43,089 nucleotides of DNA, taken from NCBI GenBank assembly GCA_024687655.1, contig JAILEN010000033.1, positions 1 to 43,089 of the forward strand, given 5' to 3'. The DNA is from Lachnospiraceae bacterium (GTDB taxonomy: Bacteria; Bacillota; Clostridia; Lachnospirales; Lachnospiraceae). The notes under the pieces are model-generated. The model searched no databases. It saw only the letters and a program-made list of their open reading frames with translations, and was not told the DNA's origin. The position numbers and the translations under genes are program-made. This document shows, piece after piece, positions 9,759-19,203 of this stretch; position 1 is the stretch's first letter, and each line of letters opens with the position of its first letter.

Positions 9759-10445
9759 ATGCAGAACATGAAGCTGAGCATAATCATTCCCTGCTATAAC
9801 GAGCGGGAGAGTCTGCCCATCATTTTGGAAAAGGTAAAAAATGCTCCAATAGAAAACAAGGAGATCATAATAGTTGAGGATCTGTCCACCGATGGTACCA
9901 GGGAGTTTATCCGGGAAGAGATCGAGTCCCAGGTGGACAGGGTGATATATCATGAAAAGAATACCGGAAAGGGCGGTGCTCTGGCCACGGGCTTTAAGGC
10001 AGCTACCGGTGACGTGGTGATCATCCAGGATGCGGATATGGAGTACGATCCCGATGAGTATCCCATGGTGGTGAATCCCATTTTTGAGGGGAGAGCCCAG
10101 GTGGTCTACGGTTCCAGGTTTATGAACCAGAGGGCAAAGGGCTATGTGCTCAACCGCCTGGCCAACAAGGGGCTTACATTTTTGTCAAATCTGATGACAC
10201 ATCAGAAGCTTACTGATATGGAGACCTGCTACAAGGCTTTTCGCCGGGAGATCATCCAGTCCATTGAAATAGAGGAAAAAAGGTTCGGCTTTGAGCCGGA
10301 GATCACAGCAAAGATAGCTAAGCGTGGGATCAAGATCCTGGAGGTGCCTATATCATATTATCCCAGGAGTAATGCCGAGGGGAAAAAGATTGGCTTCTCT
10401 GACGGCGTCAGGGCGCTGCACTGTATCTGGCATTACAGCAGGTAA
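9759..10445 (+). CDS. GT2 glycosyltransferase, dolichol/polyprenyl-phosphate mannose synthase-like
   Basis: KLSIIIPCYNERESLPIILEKVK, IVEDLSTDGTREFI, NTGKGGALATGFKAATGDVVIIQDADMEYDPDEY. Confidence 0.88.
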   Translation: MQNMKLSIIIPCYNERESLPIILEKVKNAPIENKEIIIVEDLSTDGTREFIREEIESQVDRVIYHEKNTGKGGALATGFKAATGDVVIIQDADMEYDPDEYPMVVNPIFEGRAQVVYGSRFMNQRAKGYVLNRLANKGLTFLSNLMTHQKLTDMETCYKAFRREIIQSIEIEEKRFGFEPEITAKIAKRGIKILEVPISYYPRSNAEGKKIGFSDGVRALHCIWHYSR

Positions 10446-10451
10446 AGGACA

Positions 10452-12260
10452 CTACCGGGTACTGACGGCTACGGTGTATTTGTCCAGCTTGTAGTATTTA
10501 AGACCATGGACTGCGGGATCCGGGAGGTCAGCCTCATCCATGCAGTCAAAAAATACATAAATAATATCGGGACAGGATGAGCCTGAGGCCAGCTCATTAA
10601 AATGATCATAGGTATCCTCATCCGCAAAGGAGCACAGGTTGCGGCTCATATAGGTGTTGCTTAAGGTCAGGCCGTGCTTTAGGGCGTATATCTCAAATTC
10701 CACCGAGGTCTTGCCGTCTTCGTAGAGACCGTATTCCGTGGGTGGATAGAAGATGATATGTGAAGCCCCCTCCCCCAGCTCATCCCACATGGGATCTGAA
10801 AGCGTGGTCCGGTAGGGCCGGATATCCGAAAAAGCCCCGTGCTTTTCGATATATCCCGGTGACAGATCAAAAAGCTGCAGTATGACGGCAGCCGACATAA
10901 GTACCGTAAACAATATCCTTTGGCTACGGTTTTTGCTGTGGGAAACAAGCCTTCCCATGAAAAAGAGGATCATGGTGATAAGGCAGTAATACACCGGCCA
11001 GATGAACCTGGCGGTGGAGCGGAAGCTGCTCCAGGCGTCATGGATGAACCCAGGCAGAGGCAGATGATACAGTTCGTTTTCGCCGAAAGTTGCCACGGGT
11101 GAGAGCGCTAATACCAGGCAGATGATCATGAAAAACAGCAGGCTGTTGCGGCAGGGTGCCTCCATAGTATCCTCCGAGCCAAACAGATCTGAAACGGACC
11201 TGCCCGTCTGTACGGACAGGGGTTTTGATACCGCTATCATGATGATCATGAGAAAAAGAAGCATGACGCCTACTCCCAAATATGCAAAGCCCTCGTTCTG
11301 ATAGGCCGTAGACATGGGAAGGGGTGGCAGCCAGCGGGAATAGTTCATATCCGTGTAGCCCATGATATGATCGTGGAAATCGGTAAGCTTTGTCAGGGGA
11401 TTGAAGAAGCCGTTCAGGTTAAAGGACAATACCTCCAGCCCTCCGGCAGCAGCAGGCACATTGCCGTAGAACATACCGAAGCAATAACATAGAAATGCCG
11501 TAAGAAGGGGTGGAAGACCCAAAATGACCAGGTTATCGACGGCCTTAGCCGTGGCATTTTTACACCTGATCTCACCTAAAACCGCGAAGAACAAAAGCCC
11601 ATAGAGCATGGGAGTAAAATATGCGTTGATCAGGGTGCCGCAGGAAATGAGTACCGTCCAAAGCAAAAGAAGCCTGCGTGCCGGCAGGCTTTTATGATAA
11701 AAATACAGGCAGAGTCCTGCCACTACGATAAAGTGTCCGGCCAGTGCCGTGTGCAGATACATGCGGTTGAGCATGACCGGATTGCAGATAAAAAGAACAG
11801 CTGCCAGCATAGTAAATATCGTATTTTTGCAGACGCGATGTACCAAAAGGGCTCCGAAACCGCCCATGAGGCAGTAGCACAAGAGGCCGTAGAGCCCAAA
11901 ATACTGGAACTGCGCCGGCAGTACCGGAGACAGCAACTTGAATATAAAGGCAAAAAGTGGAATGGAATCGGTGTATATCACCGAAACCGGCGATGAGTAT
12001 ATCCCCTCGGTGAGCCCGAAGGGGAACTGCCAGGGACTGTTGCGATAGAAAACCCACCCCAGGTAATGCTGGGTCAGATCCACGCTGCCCTCCAGATCGT
12101 CGCTGTGTAAAAGCCAGTCTGTATAGGTGGGGTCTATAATGCGCCCGCCGAAAACCGCCAGAAAGAAAACAAGCCCTGCCAGGCATCCAAGCAAAAATGC
12201 TGCCCGGGGTGAGCTTTTGAAACGATCGGTTATGGAAATACTCTGTGTCTTATCATTCAT
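10452..12260 (-). CDS. Polytopic membrane protein, paralogous family A (DUF6311-like)
   Basis: 602 aa; QHYLGWVFYRNSPWQFPFGLTEGI..SVIYTDSIPLFAFIFKLLSPVLPAQFQYFG shared with three other window proteins. Confidence 0.8.
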   Translation of the reverse strand: MNDKTQSISITDRFKSSPRAAFLLGCLAGLVFFLAVFGGRIIDPTYTDWLLHSDDLEGSVDLTQHYLGWVFYRNSPWQFPFGLTEGIYSSPVSVIYTDSIPLFAFIFKLLSPVLPAQFQYFGLYGLLCYCLMGGFGALLVHRVCKNTIFTMLAAVLFICNPVMLNRMYLHTALAGHFIVVAGLCLYFYHKSLPARRLLLLWTVLISCGTLINAYFTPMLYGLLFFAVLGEIRCKNATAKAVDNLVILGLPPLLTAFLCYCFGMFYGNVPAAAGGLEVLSFNLNGFFNPLTKLTDFHDHIMGYTDMNYSRWLPPLPMSTAYQNEGFAYLGVGVMLLFLMIIMIAVSKPLSVQTGRSVSDLFGSEDTMEAPCRNSLLFFMIICLVLALSPVATFGENELYHLPLPGFIHDAWSSFRSTARFIWPVYYCLITMILFFMGRLVSHSKNRSQRILFTVLMSAAVILQLFDLSPGYIEKHGAFSDIRPYRTTLSDPMWDELGEGASHIIFYPPTEYGLYEDGKTSVEFEIYALKHGLTLSNTYMSRNLCSFADEDTYDHFNELASGSSCPDIIYVFFDCMDEADLPDPAVHGLKYYKLDKYTVAVSTR

Positions 12261-12291
12261 AAGGATATGGTATTCTTAACAAAACTAAAAG

Positions 12292-13932
12292 TCAATCTGA
12301 AAGTGTATCCGCCACTCCCACATAGTAATAGTTGTCCTTATAAACAATGGTCAGTCCAAGGGTCTTCATCTGACTTTTTTCACTCTTGGGAAAAATATAG
12401 AAGGTATCGTCTGCCAGTTCCTGTTTCGCCTCTTCATTACGCCTTTTATTCGCCTCTTCGTTTTGTCTGGCCAGATAAAAGCGATTGGTGGTAAGGTGGT
12501 TTTCCATGGCAAAAATAGTGGGAGCTTCGCCCCACACAAGACTCTCATCCATAAATACATGCTTGTACCGTCCGGTATCAACAAGGGCTTTTAATTCCTG
12601 TGACTCAGTAAGCGGGTTTTCCACAGCCTCAGGCTTACTGCAATATTCATATTTATATCTCATAAGTGGCGATATATCCGCTGTCTGGAGGATGATACAG
12701 ATGAGCAAAAACACGGGAATGATGGCAGCCTTTTTGATGCTCTCGGACTTTTTACATACCACGATAAGGGCGGAAATGCTCAGGGTGTAACTGAGGACCC
12801 ATATCCCCCGCCCGTTGCAGCGGAAGATGGCCATTATCCCGTCGATGAACTCCGGCAGGCGGTATGAAAAGAACAGCTTCTCCCCGAAGGTAATTATGGG
12901 ATAGGTGCAAAACCAAAGCGCCGCCATTATCATGACGACCATGGAAATGAGAAAGGCGCCGTTTATTTTCACGCTGTCTGCCCTGATGATCATCAGAATC
13001 GCCAGGATCACCACCAGCCACAGTCCCAGCCCGATGTATCCGAAACCGTCATCCTGACCTCCCATATTAAGGGGCAGGCCGGGGAAAAACATGGAGTAGT
13101 CCAGGGGATTAAAAAGGGCATTGAGGTTTGCGGGGTTTCCTATGGTATAGTCCGCATTTCCCATGGGCAGATCAGTGGAAAACCCACCCCAGAGCCAGAT
13201 GGCAAACAGTCCCGCCGCCACGTAGCTTACGATAAGTGATACGGCCTGTGTCCACAGACGGTTAGACATCACCAGATACAGGGCACAGCCTGCCAGGATA
13301 ATGCCGCAGATTGGGATGAAATACATGTGGATGCCCGCCACCAAAAAGCCAAGTGCAGCTGATCGAAGGACCAGCGCTGTCGAAAAACCTCCCGGGCATT
13401 CAGTAGTCGATTCCCTGTACACCCAAAAGAGTATCCACAGAGCCATCATCAAAAGCCATTGCCCGCCCAGGGCTTCATGTACAAAAGCCCTTATCATCAC
13501 CGTGGGGGCTATCATCATAAGCACAGATGACAAGAATACAGCCATATCTTTCTTGCAAAAGCCCCATAGGATATTGGCAGAAAACACCCCGGTCAAAAAA
13601 ATGCTCAACAAGGCCCATATGCCGAAATACTGAAAGGTCGGTGGCAGCAGATTGGAAAACAGCTTGAAAACAAAGGCCAGAATGGGAATGGAATCAGTAA
13701 ATATGACAGATGTGTCGTCAGGATAGATCAGCCTGTCGTGCAGTCCCGGAGGCAGCTTCCAGTCAGCATCCCGATATGCCAGCCATCCGAAATAATGCTG
13801 CTCCGTGTCAAAGTTGTTGTATATATAGGCGATGTTGCCCGGGTCCAGCATAGAAAAACCATAGATACCTCCGAACAGGACCAGAGACGCCCCCAAAAGA
13901 CCGATATAGACGATCATCCTTTTTTTCGTCAT
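12292..13932 (-). CDS. Polytopic membrane protein, paralogous family A (DUF6311-like)
   Basis: 546 aa; EQHYFGWLAYRDADWKLPPGLHDRLIYPDDTSVIFTDSIPILAFVFKLFSNLLPPTFQYFG. Confidence 0.8.
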   Translation of the reverse strand: MTKKRMIVYIGLLGASLVLFGGIYGFSMLDPGNIAYIYNNFDTEQHYFGWLAYRDADWKLPPGLHDRLIYPDDTSVIFTDSIPILAFVFKLFSNLLPPTFQYFGIWALLSIFLTGVFSANILWGFCKKDMAVFLSSVLMMIAPTVMIRAFVHEALGGQWLLMMALWILFWVYRESTTECPGGFSTALVLRSAALGFLVAGIHMYFIPICGIILAGCALYLVMSNRLWTQAVSLIVSYVAAGLFAIWLWGGFSTDLPMGNADYTIGNPANLNALFNPLDYSMFFPGLPLNMGGQDDGFGYIGLGLWLVVILAILMIIRADSVKINGAFLISMVVMIMAALWFCTYPIITFGEKLFFSYRLPEFIDGIMAIFRCNGRGIWVLSYTLSISALIVVCKKSESIKKAAIIPVFLLICIILQTADISPLMRYKYEYCSKPEAVENPLTESQELKALVDTGRYKHVFMDESLVWGEAPTIFAMENHLTTNRFYLARQNEEANKRRNEEAKQELADDTFYIFPKSEKSQMKTLGLTIVYKDNYYYVGVADTLSD

Positions 13933-15515
13933 GGCTCCACCCTCTTCCAGGTTCCTCTGGCCTGGTCGTAGCCATACAGCACCCTGTGGCTGATGCCGGA
14001 TCTGCCGGCCCAGGTGGCAGCCTGGTTCCCGGAATATCTGTAGGTTGTGCTTATATCCCAGCCCTCAGGCACGTTTCCCGAATATCCGTTTACGGTCCTT
14101 ACCCCGTAAAAATGGGCGATCTCCACAGCATCCAGCTGTCCCCGGATCTGTCGTCCCCACCTGGCCAGCTCGGATCCATCCTCATCTTCAGACTTCACGG
14201 GATCATACAAATAGAACACCTCACAATCCATGGGCATGCCGGAGGCCTCTCTTACCACGGCATTTTGTGAAGATGCGCTCCATTCACTTTTCACGCCAGC
14301 AGGGGAAAATGTCTCCGCAAATATCAGAACACATAACACTGCCGGCAGCCACTGACGCTCGAAAAGCTCATCTGTCATCAGTCCAAGTATAATGGAAAAA
14401 GGCAGGGACAGCACGAAAAACATCCTGAAGATGGCACGTATGGCAGAAGCCGCGGGAACCATTTCATATACCACATACCACAGGGTATGTTCCCCGAAAT
14501 GGAGGCAGGGTATGATGGCCAGAAACAGGGTTAAAACGCAGGATAAAAGCAGGGGGGATATTTTCTTTTTCATACATATCAATAGAAGCATGATAAAGAA
14601 TGCTGCGATCCCTACCGCCGCAAAGGAAAAGCCTCCCTCAGATTCATTGTCCCACCAGGTGAATATTAGTTGCCTGATATCATAGGTGGTGTAGATCACC
14701 TGATCGTATTCCTTTCCACCGGTCTTATTCATGGTGGGAAGATAAACCTTTACAAAGGGGATCATGGCTGCTGCCGAGAGTATCAGGGCGATCAGCCAGT
14801 CCTTCCATCTGGCATAGAAAAAATCAGCCACATGGGAGGTGTACTCCCTGATGTCCTTTACCCCGTAGACCACCGCCGACACCAGCACGAATATGCCGAA
14901 GCAGGTACCCGCAAAAAAGCCAATATAAAATGAGGTGTAAAAGATCATACAGAAGGAAAGCCCCGTGAGTATAAGGTAAATGAGCCTCCTCTTTTTCGTC
15001 AGATACTTGTGAAAGAATACCATCACCAGGGGGAAAAACGAAACCGCATACAGTTGGGTATGATAGGACGCGGTGATAAACTGATTACTGAAGGAAAAGG
15101 CCACCACCGAAAGCAGGGATGGCATCTCTGCTGCATCCATGCACTCCCGCATGTAGTAATAGAGAGCCAGGCTGCCGATGATATGCCCCAGTATCACCAC
15201 CCATTTGAATGCCAGAAACTCCGACATGCCAAACAGTCTGAAAGGGAGGCAAAGTATCCCGAAGCCCAGCATCATGTCGGAATATGACAGCACATTATCC
15301 GCAGGGAAAAACATATGATACATGTCCGTAAGCCCTTCCCTGCCCATGATCCACTCATACCAGTGAGCCGAGAAAAAGGTGTTGAGCCTGCCGTCTACAT
15401 CATCCCCCAGCAGAGCATCTGCCGTCAGCACATTTCTGAAAAACAAAAGCTCCAAAAAGATGATAAGGGCAACTATGACGATATCACCGATGCTGATCTC
15501 GTAGTCTCTGGTCAT
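13929..15515 (-). CDS. Polytopic membrane protein, GT-C/YfhO-like candidate
   Basis: 528 aa; multi-TM, RLNTFFSAHWYEW..., C-terminal soluble tail; ATGA overlaps with both neighbours. Confidence 0.72.
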   Translation of the reverse strand: MTRDYEISIGDIVIVALIIFLELLFFRNVLTADALLGDDVDGRLNTFFSAHWYEWIMGREGLTDMYHMFFPADNVLSYSDMMLGFGILCLPFRLFGMSEFLAFKWVVILGHIIGSLALYYYMRECMDAAEMPSLLSVVAFSFSNQFITASYHTQLYAVSFFPLVMVFFHKYLTKKRRLIYLILTGLSFCMIFYTSFYIGFFAGTCFGIFVLVSAVVYGVKDIREYTSHVADFFYARWKDWLIALILSAAAMIPFVKVYLPTMNKTGGKEYDQVIYTTYDIRQLIFTWWDNESEGGFSFAAVGIAAFFIMLLLICMKKKISPLLLSCVLTLFLAIIPCLHFGEHTLWYVVYEMVPAASAIRAIFRMFFVLSLPFSIILGLMTDELFERQWLPAVLCVLIFAETFSPAGVKSEWSASSQNAVVREASGMPMDCEVFYLYDPVKSEDEDGSELARWGRQIRGQLDAVEIAHFYGVRTVNGYSGNVPEGWDISTTYRYSGNQAATWAGRSGISHRVLYGYDQARGTWKRVEP

Positions 15516-17431
15516 CTGGTCACCTCGGTAAACTCGGCGAAGCCGGACAGATCCAGGTCGCTTCCGATGTAGATGTTATCGTATTTATAGACATTGAGAT
15601 CGAACTTGTGGGCCTGCTGTTCCATGATCTCCTCATTTATGAACACATAGAGTATCTCGGGAAATCTCTTCCCGTCCCTTCTCTGGTCCTGGTTGTCGTC
15701 TGAATATGCGTCCGCAATCTTTGTGGTATCACGGCTGCAATAGGCTGCGTTCATGGACATGCCGTTATCTATGGCATATTCCTCGAAAACCGTGGACCAA
15801 TAGGGGCGCATCCTGATGGCTGTGGTGGGGTTCACAAAAAGGATCTCGTCACACCGCTGTGCCAGATAAGAAAATGCCTCTGAGGTCTCCAGCTCATTTT
15901 TATATGTATCCAAAGATGAAACCGTCCCATACACCTCATGCTTATGGATCAGGGATGGTGATATATCAATAAGCTGGAGCACAGTGCATACTACCAGCGC
16001 TGCCTGCACCAGAGTCTTTTTTGACCAGGTGGCATACATTACCAAAAGAGCCGTCAATCCAAACCAGATCACCCAGATAAAACGTCCGGTGGTCCTGAAT
16101 ACGGAAAGCAGCCTGTATATTGCATCCGGCCAGGGGATATGATATAGCCTGTGACCCGCCAGTGTCCCCATTGGCCCCATGGCAAGAAGTAAAAATACCA
16201 GCCCGGAAAAAGAAATGGACTCCGCCATTTTTATATTAAAGTCCAGCTTGCCACTTTTTACATCCCTGATGGAGGATATGATGGCGATGACGGCAAGGAG
16301 GATCACCCCCAGTCCCAAATAGGAAAAGCCCTCGCTCTGCCAGGGAGTATAGACGTTGAAACCCTTAAAAAACAGGGAATAGCTCTCTGATGACCTGTAG
16401 TCATACAGGGGCATGTCCCTAAGATGTATCAAAATTTCGTTTCGGGGATTGAAGAGGCCGTTTAGGTTGTAGGATACGTCTTCCATGTTCTCGGCAGATG
16501 AGCTGACTGTGCCGCTGAACATGCCCAAAAGTGCTCCCCAAATAAGGGCCGACACGCCGGAGATCAAAAGTGCGACCAGATCTCCTGCCCAGCCGTGGGC
16601 AGTCCGTCGATACTCCGGAAGTTGGGAGGGGTCCTTTTTAATATCCCTGTCCCTGTCTATGAGCTGCTGGCTTTTTCTGTGACGGATCATAAAACCGTAG
16701 AGGATGCTGCAGCCGTATATCCCCATCACCATGGGGATGTAGTATGCATTTATCAGGGTGCAAAGCGTCACCAGCAGGATGAAAAGTCCCCGCTGCCAAA
16801 GCCTGCCCAGCTCATTTTTATAGATCACGATAAGGATGGCCCCCAGCAGCAAAAAATGTGCCGAAAGGGCGGTGTGATAGAAGACCCTCTTGGTAAGAAC
16901 CGGAGAGGTCACCATGAGAAGGGCCATACAGATCGCGGATATGACTCTCCTAACCGTATCGGGCCTGTCCTTGCTGCGGGCATGGACGCTCTGCCCCTTT
17001 TTATATGTATCAGATGCGGGGATACCGGAAAACCTGTCTGCGATCAGGGCTCCGAAGCCACCCATTAAAACATAGGTGATAAGCTCAAAGATCCCCATAT
17101 ATTGAAACTGCTGTGGCAGGACAGGGGACAGGAGCTTAAAAATAATGGCAAAAAGAGGGACGCTGTCAGTGTAAACTATGGAAAGTGGCTCAGGAGAAAG
17201 TCCATAAAACAGACCAATGGGAAACATCCAGGGGCAGTTGCGATACATCTCCCAGCCCAGCTCATGCTGTGTCAGATCTGCCAGCCCCTCCAGATCCACG
17301 GAATGATGGAGCCAGGTCACGTTGGTGGGGATGATCACCGCAAAACCATATATGAGGAAAAAGACCACCGCACCTACAGTGGCCCCCGTCAAAAATGAAT
17401 ATCTTCTTTTGTAAGCAAAACCCTTTTTCAT
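15512..17431 (-). CDS. Polytopic membrane protein, paralogous family A (DUF6311-like)
   Basis: TQHELGWEMYRNCPWMFPIGLFYGLSPEPLSIVYTDSVPLFAIIFKLLSPVLPQQFQYMG; ATG at 17431 preceded by SD aagaggtg, so the longer ORF-track start is unlikely. Confidence 0.82.
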   Translation of the reverse strand: MKKGFAYKRRYSFLTGATVGAVVFFLIYGFAVIIPTNVTWLHHSVDLEGLADLTQHELGWEMYRNCPWMFPIGLFYGLSPEPLSIVYTDSVPLFAIIFKLLSPVLPQQFQYMGIFELITYVLMGGFGALIADRFSGIPASDTYKKGQSVHARSKDRPDTVRRVISAICMALLMVTSPVLTKRVFYHTALSAHFLLLGAILIVIYKNELGRLWQRGLFILLVTLCTLINAYYIPMVMGIYGCSILYGFMIRHRKSQQLIDRDRDIKKDPSQLPEYRRTAHGWAGDLVALLISGVSALIWGALLGMFSGTVSSSAENMEDVSYNLNGLFNPRNEILIHLRDMPLYDYRSSESYSLFFKGFNVYTPWQSEGFSYLGLGVILLAVIAIISSIRDVKSGKLDFNIKMAESISFSGLVFLLLAMGPMGTLAGHRLYHIPWPDAIYRLLSVFRTTGRFIWVIWFGLTALLVMYATWSKKTLVQAALVVCTVLQLIDISPSLIHKHEVYGTVSSLDTYKNELETSEAFSYLAQRCDEILFVNPTTAIRMRPYWSTVFEEYAIDNGMSMNAAYCSRDTTKIADAYSDDNQDQRRDGKRFPEILYVFINEEIMEQQAHKFDLNVYKYDNIYIGSDLDLSGFAEFTEVTR

Positions 17432-17608
17432 AACACCTCTTAATCGATACAGTCTCAACGCTATCATATTATAAATCAAAACAGGGTATATCGCCACCCG
17501 GAAAAATTTCCCGTCCCTCTGGGGAGAAGGACAAACTAAAATCAAGCTAAATGCCCCGCTGCTTTGCGGCGGGAGTTTGACCATTTGATCATTCCAGATA
17601 CGTCGGAG

Positions 17609-17633
17609 ACGGGTTATTAACCCGTTTTGGGTT
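17609..17633. promoter_or_regulatory. Iterated half-sites GGGTT-n3-AACCC-n5-GGGTT in divergent intergenic region; candidate operator or alternative hairpins
   Basis: ACGGGTT-ATT-AACCCGT palindrome followed by a further GGGTT just upstream of the serpin promoter. Confidence 0.45.
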
Positions 17634-17661
17634 GTATTGTCCGTGTTTAATATGTTATATT
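17632..17661 (+). promoter_or_regulatory. Putative sigma-70-type promoter for the serpin gene (TTGTAT-18-TATATT)
   Basis: Hexamers with 18-nt spacing about 40 nt before the start codon. Confidence 0.5.
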
Positions 17662-17700
17662 CAATGAAGCATTACACTTTTTCATAAGAGGAGGCACGAT

Positions 17701-19203
17701 ATGAAACTGAGAAAAAATCTGATATTTGTTATTATAGCGGCGATGATGGTTTCCCTTCTGCCGGCAGGAGGTGTCATGAACGCAGAGGCAAAGAGCACCT
17801 GGACCCTCAGCCACACCAGCCGCACCATAAAAACAGGCGGCACCAAGAATATTGCCATCAAAAATGCCACCGCCTCCCAGCTTAAAAAGGCAAAGTGGAA
17901 GGTAATAAAAGGGGCTGATGTGGTATCTTTTACCGTTAATAAAAAGAACAGCAGGGCAGCCATAACAGGTAAAAAAGCCGGGACTGCCAAGATCAGTGTC
18001 AGGATTGGAAGTACGAAAAAGACCTGCGTTATCAAGGTGAAAAAGACATCCACCGGTTATTCCGAAGAGGTGGCTGAAACAGCCCTTACCATGCTAAAGG
18101 GCCTTCGGGCAGCAGAAAAGGATCCTTCCAACACCCTGATATCTCCGGACTCCATCTTATCCTGTCTTTCCATGACGGCAAACGGAGCGAAGGGAGATAC
18201 CCTTGCAGAGATGAAAAAAGTCTTCGGCGTGAAGGACATAGCTGACTATTCTGCATACTGGAAGGAAACCCATGACAGGCTTACCTCAGTAAACGAGAAT
18301 AAGAATGGCAAGGTGTCCTATAACGTGGCCAATTCCATCTGGACCAACAGCGAAAAGGTGACCCTGTCAGAGGATTTCGTAAAGGAGAACAAGGCGGCAT
18401 TCGATGCGGAGATACAAAATGTCAAGTTTGATGACAGCGCCGTATCCCAGATGAACTCCTGGGTCAAAAAGAATACCAACGGCATGATCGACAAGATAAT
18501 CGACAAGCTGGAAAAGGATGATCGTGCGGTGCTCATAAATGCCATTGGTTTTGAGGGACAGTGGGGAGAGCAGTACGAGGATCGACAGATCGATGAAAAC
18601 GGCACTTTTACCACAGCTGCCAAAAAGAAGCAGAAGGTTACCATGCTTTCCGGAACAGAGGAAGGCAGAGCCTATATGACCCTCAACGGAGGCGACGGTT
18701 TTATCAAGTATTATACCAATGGTGATTTTGCATTTTTCGCCTATCTGCCTCCCGAGGGTAAATCGGTGGATGACTATCTGTCAGGTATTTCCGGTGCGGA
18801 GTTTATAGGTGCATACAACAACCGTCAGGATGTAAAGGTCATCACCAAGATGCCTGAGTTTAAATATGATTACAGCACCTCCCTTAAGAAGCAGCTTCAG
18901 GATATGGGCATGACCTTAAGCTTTTCCAACGATGCTGATTTCACCGGGATGCTGGATCTGAAAAAGGCTCCTGACCAGGACAGATTAAAGATAAGTGACG
19001 TGATCCACAAGACTCATATCGAAGTAGACAGGAACGGTACCAAGGCTGCAGCTGCCACTGCGGTCATTATGGCCAAGACCACTGCATTCAGAGAAGAAAA
19101 GGAGCCTGTTTACATTACACTGGACAGACCTTTTGTATACGGCATTTTAGATACTGAGACCGGTATGCCTCTTTTCATAGGAACACTGGATGAAGTCAAA
19201 TAG
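17701..19203 (+). CDS. Secreted serpin (serine protease inhibitor family) with N-terminal Ig-like (Big_2-type) module
   Basis: Signal peptide MKLRKNLIFVIIAAMMVSLLPAGGVMNAEAKS; Ig-like segment ending KKAGTAKISVRIGSTKKTCVIKVKK; serpin core ISPDSILSCLSMTANGAKGDTLAEM, hinge GTKAAAATAVIM, RPFVYGILDTETGMPLFIGTL. Confidence 0.9.
   Translation: MKLRKNLIFVIIAAMMVSLLPAGGVMNAEAKSTWTLSHTSRTIKTGGTKNIAIKNATASQLKKAKWKVIKGADVVSFTVNKKNSRAAITGKKAGTAKISVRIGSTKKTCVIKVKKTSTGYSEEVAETALTMLKGLRAAEKDPSNTLISPDSILSCLSMTANGAKGDTLAEMKKVFGVKDIADYSAYWKETHDRLTSVNENKNGKVSYNVANSIWTNSEKVTLSEDFVKENKAAFDAEIQNVKFDDSAVSQMNSWVKKNTNGMIDKIIDKLEKDDRAVLINAIGFEGQWGEQYEDRQIDENGTFTTAAKKKQKVTMLSGTEEGRAYMTLNGGDGFIKYYTNGDFAFFAYLPPEGKSVDDYLSGISGAEFIGAYNNRQDVKVITKMPEFKYDYSTSLKKQLQDMGMTLSFSNDADFTGMLDLKKAPDQDRLKISDVIHKTHIEVDRNGTKAAAATAVIMAKTTAFREEKEPVYITLDRPFVYGILDTETGMPLFIGTLDEVK

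Noticed and set aside
10446-10451. Possible bidirectional terminator at the convergent junction of the 9759 and 10452 genes
   Set aside because: Only 6 nt separate the stops and I saw no convincing stem with U-tract nearby.
17554-17573. GC-rich hairpin CCCGCTGC-TTT-GCGGCGGG as a terminator
   Set aside because: Lies between two divergent genes, so no transcript is expected to end there, and no adequate T-run follows on either strand.
17432-17584. N-terminal extension of the 15512-17584 minus ORF
   Set aside because: ATG at 17431 has a good SD and a normal TM start; the extension runs through the divergent promoter region.
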